This document shows positions 1 through 4,886 of a stretch of 6,690 nucleotides of DNA, in pieces. Each line of letters starts with the position of its first letter. The stretch's first letter is position 1. Location: positions 1 to 6,690 of the forward strand of contig JBDOIE010000134.1 of the NCBI GenBank assembly GCA_041082245.1, given 5' to 3'. The translations under genes and the position numbers were made by a program. This DNA is from DAOTVY01 sp041082245. Its GTDB lineage: Bacteria; Chloroflexota; Chloroflexia; DTKN01. Under the pieces are notes generated by a model, which saw only the letters and a list, made by a program, of their open reading frames with translations, had not been told where the DNA came from and ran no database searches.

Positions 1-1797
1 GCGCAATAGGGGGTCCGACCGGACGTCCGGGATCAGCAATGGTCGTCGTTCACGGACAGCCCGGGCGGCATAGCCGGACTCCGGGGGAAAAGAGAGCCAC
101 AACAAGGTCGGGTCGGTGTAGCCCGACGTGGCGCGGATGCGGAGCCGTCCCTCGGCGTCGAGGAGGCAGATCGAGCCTTTTTCCGCGGCAGGCACCGCGT
201 GGAGAGCTGCCTGGAGCACCCGCTCCAGCAACGGCTGCGGTTCCGATGTCTCGCCGATCGCCTGCGCGAGCATGGCCATCGCTTCGAGCTCACGTTCGCG
301 GAGCACGCGCTCCGTCACGTCGCGCGCGATCCCTTCGAGGGCGACGAGGTTCCCGACCTCATCGTAGATCGGGACGTTGCGCTGTTCCGTCCAGAGGATC
401 CCGCCGTCCTTGCGGACCCAGCGGAGGACGATCGGCTGGTGGAACACCCCTCCGCCGGCGAAATACCGCTCCAGAAGGGGACGATCGTCGGGGTGTACGA
501 TCTTCAGGCCCAGGTCCGGATCGGCATAATGGTCCTCGGGGGTATACCCGGTGATCGGGGTCGCGGCCGGGCTCACGTAGGTGAAGCCGCGACGTGGGGA
601 AAACTCGTAGCGGTAGATCAGGTCCGGTGCGTTTTCCGCAAGCCGCCGGAAGCGCACCTCGCTTTCCTGGAGCCTCTTCTGGGCCTCTTTCCACTCGGTG
701 ATGTCGTAAGCCGTGCCCAGCCCTGCCGGCTTTCCGTGCCAGTCGATCCTTCCAGCGGTAAAGTCCACCCACCGGACGGTGCCATCCTTCCGCACAATCT
801 GGAACTCGTACCGCGCCGGGACATGCGCTCCCCGCTGCCGCGCCAGGCCCCGCTCCCGCACCAGATCGCGGAAAGCCGGGTGCACGACCTCCCAAAAGCG
901 CATCCTGTACAGCTCCTCCGCCGTGTAGCCAGAAAGTTCCTCGCCCGCGCGGTTCACGTAGACGAAACGCTCGCCCTGGTAGACTAGGATGGCTGTGCTG
1001 GTGGTGTCGGCAAGCCTCCGGAACCATTCCTCCCGCTCACGCGCTCTCCGCTCCGCTTCCTTCAGGTCCGTGATGTCCTGCGCAGCGCCATAGATCCGCA
1101 CGACCCTCTTTGCCGCCGGATCCCACACGGGCACCGCGGTGTCCCGGATCCATCGCACCTCTCCGCTGCAGGCGACGAAACGCATCTCGCAGATGTCGCG
1201 GTGGCCCTCCACGACCCGGCGGGCGTGCTCCAGGGCGAGCGGCAGATCCTCCGGGTGGACCATGCTCGTCCAGCCCCCGCGCGCGTCGATCTCCGCTATG
1301 GTAAAGCCAAAGACGCGCTCGAAAGAGCGGCTCACCCATTCCCCTTGCAGCCGCCCGTCGGGCTCCACACGGAATGCGTAGCCATAGTCCAGGATCAGTT
1401 CGGCCACCTGGAGGAAGCGCTCTTCCCAGTCCACGGCTTCCCGGGACGCAGGACGCTCCGCCTTGCGGGAGAGGACGAGGACCGCCGGCCGTCCACCGAA
1501 CTCGAACGGGCAAGAGACCTCCTCGACTTCGACCTCCGTCCCGTCCTTCCGCCGGTGCCGGGCACGTGTCGCGAGTTGGATCGAAGGAAGCTCCCCCAGA
1601 CGGATGTCGTGCAGGGTCAGACCAAGGAACTCGTCGCGGGTGTAGCCGTACGCTTCGAGCGCTGCGGCGTTCACTGCGCGCACCTGGAAAGTCTCGCTGT
1701 CGCAAATCCAAGCAGGAAGATCCAAGCACTCCAGGAAGCGCGGCAGTTCGTCCTCCCCGTGCATAGCGAGATTCTCCCGGAATTTCTTTCTTCCCAT
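1..1797 (-). CDS. Multi-PAS/GAF sensory protein, N-terminal part (3' end beyond window)
   Basis: My own minus-strand translation from ATG at 1797 gives 599 codons without a stop; the gene continues past base 1. I see no signal peptide or membrane segment, so it is probably a cytoplasmic sensor. Domains in order: PAS1 about residues 18-112 (Y-G-Y-T-R-D-E-F at 50-57, R-K-D-G-T at 83-87); PAS2 about 125-250 (PAS_3-like, V-H-P-E-D 180-184, D-I-T 241-243); PAS3 about 256-372 (N-R-A-G-E-E-L-S-G-Y-T 282-292, R-K-D-G-T 336-340, Y-D-I-T-E-W-K 364-370); PAS4 about 380-499 (V-H-P-D-D-R 434-439, R-K-D-G-G 462-466, R-D-V-T-E-R 492-497); then a GAF start from about 505 (G-S-I-C-L-L-D 541-547), cut by the edge. 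PAS and GAF domains bind small ligands or cofactors and signal to an output domain, here unseen: histidine kinase, GGDEF/EAL and HD-GYP are all possible. ATG at 1764 (codon 12) is an alternative start with a better-spaced GGGAG at 1774-1778. The domain call is secure; ligand and output are unknown. It is divergent from the operon at 2622, and nothing proves that it controls it. Confidence -1.
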   Translation of the reverse strand, partial: MGRKKFRENLAMHGEDELPRFLECLDLPAWICDSETFQVRAVNAAALEAYGYTRDEFLGLTLHDIRLGELPSIQLATRARHRRKDGTEVEVEEVSCPFEFGGRPAVLVLSRKAERPASREAVDWEERFLQVAELILDYGYAFRVEPDGRLQGEWVSRSFERVFGFTIAEIDARGGWTSMVHPEDLPLALEHARRVVEGHRDICEMRFVACSGEVRWIRDTAVPVWDPAAKRVVRIYGAAQDITDLKEAERRAREREEWFRRLADTTSTAILVYQGERFVYVNRAGEELSGYTAEELYRMRFWEVVHPAFRDLVRERGLARQRGAHVPARYEFQIVRKDGTVRWVDFTAGRIDWHGKPAGLGTAYDITEWKEAQKRLQESEVRFRRLAENAPDLIYRYEFSPRRGFTYVSPAATPITGYTPEDHYADPDLGLKIVHPDDRPLLERYFAGGGVFHQPIVLRWVRKDGGILWTEQRNVPIYDEVGNLVALEGIARDVTERVLRERELEAMAMLAQAIGETSEPQPLLERVLQAALHAVPAAEKGSICLLDAEGRLRIRATSGYTDPTLLWLSFPPESGYAARAVRERRPLLIPDVRSDPLLR

Positions 1798-1806
1798 CGT
1801 CCCCCC
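1774..1806 (-). promoter_or_regulatory. Competing ribosome binding sites for the PAS sensor
   Basis: Reading the minus strand, a GGGGGG run (1801-1806) lies only 3 nt before ATG 1797, a short and poor arrangement. Inside the frame, GGGAG (1774-1778) sits 9 nt before a second in-frame ATG at 1764. Either start could be used. I kept the longer one, which adds only 11 residues and does not change the domain content. Confidence -1.
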
Positions 1807-1886
1807 ACTTGCGTCGGAAGCGACCCCCTGCGGCGTACCTTGACTTTGCCGCGTCTCCGAGAGCCGCGTGATCTTGTTCCAAGGGG

Positions 1887-1915
1887 AAAAAAACCGACGT
1901 CGCCCCCCCGGCGTC
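1887..1915 (-). terminator. Candidate leader attenuator or intrinsic terminator upstream of the PAS sensor
   Basis: On the minus strand, GACGCC (1915-1910), a run of seven G, and CGTC (1899-1896) can form a short GC-only stem: GACG pairs with CGTC, and the inner CC can pair with two G of the run across a 3-nt bulge. After GG comes a run of seven T (1893-1887). A GC hairpin followed by a T-run is the shape of an intrinsic terminator. It lies about 90 nt before the sensor start on the same strand, so it could end an upstream transcript or attenuate the sensor mRNA. The stem is short and imperfect, hence low confidence. Confidence -1.
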
Positions 1916-1924
1916 ACAACAGCA

Positions 1925-1961
1925 AGGGGCCTTCCTCTGGGAGAAACCCCGCACGGCCCCT
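1925..1961 (-). other. Nested stem-loop in the putative leader of the PAS sensor
   Basis: AGGGGCC (1925-1931) is perfectly complementary to GGCCCCT (1955-1961), a 7-bp stem. Inside it, GGG and CCC around GAGAAAC can form a second short stem. If transcription starts near the weak minus-strand promoter at 1975-2003, this hairpin would be the first structure in the sensor leader, ahead of the GC hairpin and T-run. It may simply reflect GC-rich sequence. Confidence -1.
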
Positions 1962-1974
1962 GCGCCAAGCACAT

Positions 1975-2003
1975 ATTCTAGCACGGGCAGGACAGAAACG
2001 CAA
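1975..2003 (-). promoter_or_regulatory. Possible weak promoter for the PAS sensor
   Basis: On the minus strand TAGAAT (1980-1975) is a good -10 box, identical to that of the opposite operon. Seventeen bases upstream is TTGCGT (2003-1998), which matches the -35 consensus only in its first three positions. If used, it would give a leader of about 170 nt before the sensor ATG. I found nothing better between 1798 and 2003 on this strand. Confidence -1.
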
Positions 2004-2078
2004 TTTGCCGCTAAATGCGAAAGGGCTTTCCAACCGCAGAATACACGCCCGACTCTTGCGCTGCTGGGCGCCCTGGTC

Positions 2079-2113
2079 AAGCAGGGCAACTCGGAACGAG
2101 TTGCCCTGCTTTT
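2079..2113 (+). terminator. Perfect 15-bp inverted repeat with T-run, intrinsic terminator shape
   Basis: AAGCAGGGCAACTCG (2079-2093), loop GAA (2094-2096), and CGAGTTGCCCTGCTT (2097-2111) form a perfect 15-bp hairpin. The last T of the stem run into a TTTT stretch (2110-2113). On the minus strand the corresponding tail is CTTGACC, so the terminator geometry favours the plus strand. No plus-strand gene is visible upstream (the sensor is on the other strand), so it might end a small RNA or antisense transcript, or stop transcription leaking from the left. A large dyad operator is an alternative reading. The repeat itself is certain; its function is not. Confidence -1.
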
Positions 2114-2120
2114 GCCGGCA

Positions 2121-2309
2121 GGCTAGATCCTGTCCTGCACTCCCGGGGCAAGCCTGTGTAAGGTTCCTGAAAAGCCCCCGGCATCCGCAGGCCCGTGTGA
2201 CTTGACGGGCATCTAGCTGGCGGTTGAGACAGCGGCGGCGCCGAGAGAACGATCTGCCTGTGGATGGCCAAACGGCTATCCCAATATGGGCAACTTCCTT
2301 GCTCAACCG
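2121..2309. other. Candidate structured RNA/DNA element, left block
   Basis: This non-coding stretch contains several mutually compatible pairings. GGCTAGAT (2121-2128) pairs with ATCTAGCT (2211-2218), with one G-T wobble. Enclosed are CCTGC (2134-2138) with GCAGG (2187-2191); CCGGGGC (2143-2149) with GCCCCCGG (2174-2181), with one bulged C; and CCCGT (2192-2196) with ACGGG (2205-2209). Together they form a branched fold. Directly after comes CGGTTGAG (2221-2228) paired perfectly with CTCAACCG (2302-2309), enclosing GGATGGCC (2262-2269), loop AAAC, GGCTATCC (2274-2281), 8 bp with one wobble. I matched it to no known riboswitch or RNA class. Strand and transcription are unknown. Confidence -1.
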
Positions 2310-2340
2310 ACGAAGGGTCAATCTTCTGGTGGAGTCGCTT

Positions 2341-2408
2341 CGACCCGGTCTTCGACGGGTTGGTTGGCACGCTTCTACGCGACCAACCAGCAGCGGCGTG
2401 AAGCCGCT
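2341..2408. other. Candidate structured element, central tandem hairpins
   Basis: Three hairpins stand end to end. ACCCG (2343-2347) pairs with CGGGT (2356-2360). TGGTTGG (2361-2367) pairs with CCAACCA (2383-2389), with an inner CGC/GCG stem (2370-2372 and 2379-2381) closing a TTCTAC loop. AGCGGC (2392-2397) pairs with GCCGCT (2403-2408) around a GTGAA loop. Short plus-strand reading frames cross this stretch but show no recognisable protein motif or convincing ribosome binding site. Confidence -1.
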
Positions 2409-2477
2409 TGGAAATGCTGCGCTTCCGGCTCCTTTCGCAGGGGTGATCGCCGCGGTCCCACTACACTGCGGGCCGGT

Positions 2478-2536
2478 TAGACGGGAAGCCAGTGGCCTGC
2501 CCCGGGCGACGCACGGCATCGGCTGTGCCTCGTCTA
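2478..2536. other. Candidate hairpin just upstream of the operon promoter
   Basis: TAGACG (2478-2483) pairs perfectly with CGTCTA (2531-2536). Inside, GCACGGC (2511-2517) pairs with GCTGTGC (2522-2528) through one G-T wobble around an ATCG loop. It ends about 20 bp before the -35 box of the operon, where an activator or repressor could bind, but the arms are not a recognised operator. No promoter or gene of its own is visible. Confidence -1.
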
Positions 2537-2556
2537 CCCGCCCAGGCAAAGACCAT

Positions 2557-2585
2557 TTGACAGCGGCGCGCGAAACCCCTAGAAT
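2557..2585 (+). promoter_or_regulatory. Consensus sigma70-type promoter of the deacetylase operon
   Basis: TTGACA (2557-2562) matches the -35 consensus exactly. After a 17-bp spacer comes TAGAAT (2580-2585), five of six -10 positions. Transcription should start near 2591-2593, leaving a short leader of about 30 nt before the ATG at 2622. No operator palindrome overlaps the boxes. Such a close match stands out in this GC-rich setting and suggests strong housekeeping-type transcription or tight negative control. Confidence -1.
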
Positions 2586-2610
2586 ACGCCAAAGCCGAGC
2601 GTATCGTGAA

Positions 2611-2616
2611 GGAGGG
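2611..2616 (+). promoter_or_regulatory. Strong ribosome binding site of the PIG-L deacetylase gene
   Basis: GGAGGG lies 5 nt before ATG 2622. This fixes the start and rules out the longer out-of-frame reading frames that cross the promoter. Confidence -1.
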
Positions 2617-2621
2617 CACAA

Positions 2622-3428
2622 ATGCCCAAGACCGTCCTTGTGTTTACCGCCCACCCGGACGATGCGGAGTTCTTCGCTGGGGGGACGCTGGCGAAAATGG
2701 CGCGCGAGGGGGCGCGTGTGGTCATCGTGGTAGCCACGAACGGGGACAAGGGCTCGTTCCGGCACGACCCGGCGCATCTGGCGCGCCTGCGGGCAGAGGA
2801 AGCCCGGCGCGCAGCCGGCGTCCTGGGGGCCGAGCCGCCTATCCTCCTCGGTTATCCCGACCTCGAGCTCGATCAACTGCCGCCCGGACGGCTGCGGGAG
2901 CAGTTCGTGCGGGCGATCCGGGAACACCGACCGGATGTCGTCTTTGCTCAGGATCCATGGTGCCCTTTCGAAGTGCACCCGGACCACCGGGCGGTGGCCT
3001 GGGCGGCCTCGGACGCGGTCGCCTTTGCTTCCCTCCCCTCGTTCTGCCCCGAACACGCCGCCGAGGGGCTGCAGCCACACTTCGTGGTCGAGAAATACCT
3101 GTTTGCGCCGCTCCCGAACGCTGCGGGCCGGATCGTGGATATCGAGGAAACGCTTGAGGTCAAGCTCGCGGCGCTCGCGGAGCATCGGACCCAGGTCGAG
3201 TTTCTGGTCGAAGACATCCGCCGGCAACTGGGGGCGGCGGGATTGAGCCTCGCCTCGATCCTTGGCGCGGAGGAAGCCGACCCGCTCGCCCTGCTGGCCT
3301 GGGCGGTGGAAAAGCAGGCGGCCGAGATCGGCCGGGCGGCTGGTTTTGCCTACGGGGAAGCGTTCCGGTACGCCCGATTCCATCCGCTCGTCGAGTCGCT
3401 TCTGGCCCAAGAAGATCGGCCGGCCTGA
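2622..3428 (+). CDS. PIG-L/LmbE-family zinc-dependent N-deacetylase
   Basis: The 268-aa protein belongs to the PIG-L (LmbE-like) family, zinc hydrolases that remove acetyl groups from N-acetylglucosaminyl compounds; members include MshB (mycothiol), BshB (bacillithiol), GlcNAc-PI de-N-acetylase and archaeal diacetylchitobiose deacetylase. Seen here: A-H-P-D-D at 10-14, where by family analogy H11 and D14 bind zinc and D13 is the catalytic base; T-N-G-D-K-G 39-44; the R-L-R-A-E-E-A helix 55-61; G-Y-P-D-L-E 77-82; and H-P-D-H 119-122, with H122 the expected third zinc ligand. All key residues are present and the length is usual. There is no signal peptide, so it is cytoplasmic. It is the first gene of the operon, right behind the consensus promoter, and 70 nt before the MFS gene. 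Its substrate is unknown. The GH1 neighbour makes a GlcNAc-containing glycoside more likely than a thiol cofactor, since no glycosyltransferase or cysteine ligase is seen. Confidence -1.
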   Translation: MPKTVLVFTAHPDDAEFFAGGTLAKMAREGARVVIVVATNGDKGSFRHDPAHLARLRAEEARRAAGVLGAEPPILLGYPDLELDQLPPGRLREQFVRAIREHRPDVVFAQDPWCPFEVHPDHRAVAWAASDAVAFASLPSFCPEHAAEGLQPHFVVEKYLFAPLPNAAGRIVDIEETLEVKLAALAEHRTQVEFLVEDIRRQLGAAGLSLASILGAEEADPLALLAWAVEKQAAEIGRAAGFAYGEAFRYARFHPLVESLLAQEDRPA

Positions 3429-3452
3429 GAAAGGCCCAGATGCGGAACAATT

Positions 3453-3475
3453 CCCCGCTGAACTCGTTGGCGGGG
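3453..3475 (+). other. Small intercistronic hairpin
   Basis: In the 70-nt gap between the deacetylase and the MFS gene, CCCCGC (3453-3458) pairs perfectly with GCGGGG (3470-3475) around an 11-nt loop. No T-run follows, so it is not a terminator. It could stabilise or process the mRNA and so set the relative levels of the first gene, or it may be a chance pairing. Confidence -1.
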
Positions 3476-3486
3476 GCACGAGGAGA

Positions 3487-3492
3487 AAGGAG
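3487..3492 (+). promoter_or_regulatory. Ribosome binding site fixing the GTG start of the MFS gene
   Basis: AAGGAG lies 6 nt before GTG 3499, in frame with the transporter. The open frame extends upstream to an ATG at 3262, but that part overlaps the deacetylase gene and has no matching site, so GTG 3499 is the better start. Confidence -1.
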
Positions 3493-3498
3493 ATACCG

Positions 3499-4863
3499 GT
3501 GGGTCCTGCTGCGAGCGAGAAAGGCTACGCCGATGGCGTGTCCAGGGACACGCCTGCGCGTGCGGCGAGCGGCCTCGGCGGTTACCGGTGGTTCGTCGTC
3601 GCGCTCTTTTTTGCCTTCATGCTCCTCCACCAATCGGACAAGCTCCTGATCGGCTCCCTCACGGACCGCATCCAGGACACCTTCGGCATTACCAAGACCC
3701 AGATGGGCGCCGTTTCCACAGGCGCGCTCATCGTGGGATCGATCCTCTACCCGGTCTGGGGGTACCTCTACGACCGCTACGCCCGCTCCAAACTGCTGGC
3801 GCTGGCCTCCTTGATCTGGGGATCGACCACCTGGCTCAACGCGCTCGCTCCCACGTACCGGAGTTTCCTGATTACACGTGCGAGCACCGGGATCGACGAC
3901 TCGAGCTACCCGGGTCTCTACAGCCTCGTCACCGACTATTTCGAACCCCGCCTTCGTGGGAGGGTGTACGGGCTGCTGCAGCTGGCCGCTCCGTTGGGGT
4001 TCCTGACCGGCATGATCCTGGCGATCACGCTGGGGGGAATCCTCGGGTGGCGGAGGGTCTTCCTCCTGACCGGTTCTCTGGGGATCGTGCTCGCGGTCGC
4101 CATCTTTTTCGGCATCCGGGAGCCGCCCCGGGGCCGGAGCGAACCGGAACTGGCGGAACTCGAGCGGATCGGCATCTATCGCTTCCGCTGGGAGACCGCG
4201 CGCGGCCTCCTGCGCAAGCCGAGCCTGATCCTCCTGTTCGTCCAGGGCTTTTTCGGCGTCTTTCCGTGGAACGTCATCACGTACTGGTTTATGTACTACC
4301 TGAAGAAAGAGCGCGGATACGGTGATGGGCCGATGCTCCTGCTGACCATGGGCCTGGCGGTGATCGTCCTTGCGGCCGGGTACCCGCTCGCCGGAGCTCT
4401 CGGCGACCGGCTCTTCCAGCGCACGCCGCGTGGCCGGATCCTCGTGGCCGGAAGCGGGGTGATCACGGGGGCGATCCTGCTCGTGGTGACGCTGAGCGTC
4501 CCGGCGGAAAGCCACTGGCTGTTCCTGGGCCTCCTGTGCCTCACTGCGCTGGTCATCCCGTTTGCCGCCCCGAACGTGGTCGCGACCGTGTACGACATCA
4601 CGGAGCCGGAGGTGCGGAGCACCGCGCTCGCGGTGCAGTACTTCATCGAATCGGCCGGCGCCGCGCTGTCGCCGCTGCTTGCGGGCATCATTGCGGATCG
4701 CTGGTCACTGCACGTGGCCATCCTGACCATCTGCGTATCCGCCTGGGTGCTGTGCGCCATCTTCTTCGCGTTCGTCGGATATCTGGTGCCGCGCGATATC
4801 GCCGCGCTGCGCCGGGAGATGCAGCGCCGCGCGGACCTGGAGCGAAGCCGCGCCGTCTCGTGA
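3499..4863 (+). CDS. Spinster-like MFS transporter
   Basis: GTG start, 454 residues, about the usual length for a 12-helix MFS carrier of the inner membrane. Hydrophobic segments begin near 31-51, 70-90 and 99-118; a charged cytoplasmic loop (about 207-240) splits the two halves. MFS motif A is clear at 88-98 (G-x-x-x-D-R-x-x-R-x-K), with its second-half counterpart G-A-L-G-D-R 299-304. The stretch R127, G131, S-Y-P 136-138, S-L-V-T-D-Y-F 142-148, R-G-R 153-155, then G-W-R-R 183-186, follows the pattern of Spinster/Spns-type and related carriers, but the usual G-x-G-E after the arginine reads G-I-D-D. Relatives move lipids, sugars or organic anions by proton-coupled exchange; the substrate and direction here are unknown. 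The gene sits between a deacetylase and a glycosidase, 23 nt before the latter, so it probably carries their substrate or product. MFS identity is firm, subfamily moderate. Confidence -1.
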   Translation: MGPAASEKGYADGVSRDTPARAASGLGGYRWFVVALFFAFMLLHQSDKLLIGSLTDRIQDTFGITKTQMGAVSTGALIVGSILYPVWGYLYDRYARSKLLALASLIWGSTTWLNALAPTYRSFLITRASTGIDDSSYPGLYSLVTDYFEPRLRGRVYGLLQLAAPLGFLTGMILAITLGGILGWRRVFLLTGSLGIVLAVAIFFGIREPPRGRSEPELAELERIGIYRFRWETARGLLRKPSLILLFVQGFFGVFPWNVITYWFMYYLKKERGYGDGPMLLLTMGLAVIVLAAGYPLAGALGDRLFQRTPRGRILVAGSGVITGAILLVVTLSVPAESHWLFLGLLCLTALVIPFAAPNVVATVYDITEPEVRSTALAVQYFIESAGAALSPLLAGIIADRWSLHVAILTICVSAWVLCAIFFAFVGYLVPRDIAALRREMQRRADLERSRAVS

Positions 4864-4874
4864 ACGAACGCCCG

Positions 4875-4879
4875 AAAGG
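4875..4879 (+). promoter_or_regulatory. Ribosome binding site deciding the GH1 start
   Basis: AAAGG lies 1 nt before ATG 4881 but 7 nt before ATG 4887, so the second ATG is favoured. A GTG at 4860 overlapping the MFS stop codon is in frame but has no well-placed site. Confidence -1.
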
Positions 4880-4886
4880 TATGCCG

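Noticed and set aside
1798..1870. Cyclic-di-GMP riboswitch-like pieces (GCGGCAAAG, GACGCAAG) on the minus strand upstream of the sensor
   Set aside because: The pieces are out of order and the conserved core with its tetraloop-receptor arrangement is missing, so the similarity is probably chance.
2000..2060. RNase P-like string around CAGAATACACGCC
   Set aside because: Only one short stretch resembles RNase P RNA. The GAGGAAAGTCC-type core and the closing P4 strand are absent.
199..2205. Long plus-strand open frames (199-987 and 1201-2205) opposite the PAS sensor
   Set aside because: They are antisense to a clear four-PAS reading frame, show no domain motifs and are rich in Arg, Pro and Gly, as expected for shadow frames in GC-rich DNA.
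2335..2375. tmRNA-like string TTCGACGGG at 2351-2359
   Set aside because: The short match resembles the tmRNA 5' region, but there is no paired acceptor stem and no T-arm or CCA-type 3' end in the following few hundred bases.
2470..2545. Cobalamin riboswitch-like GGGAAGCCAGTGG upstream of the operon
   Set aside because: The B12-box and the following conserved core do not match, it lies before the promoter rather than in the transcript, and no gene here relates to B12.
2224..2733. Plus-strand frame of 169 codons across the gap and the operon promoter
   Set aside because: It runs across the consensus promoter and into the deacetylase gene in another frame, has no good ribosome binding site and no family motif.
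1914..4515. Long minus-strand open frames (1914-3479, 521 codons; 3160-4515, 451 codons)
   Set aside because: They run antisense through the deacetylase and MFS genes, have low-complexity charged content and no recognisable fold or ribosome binding site.
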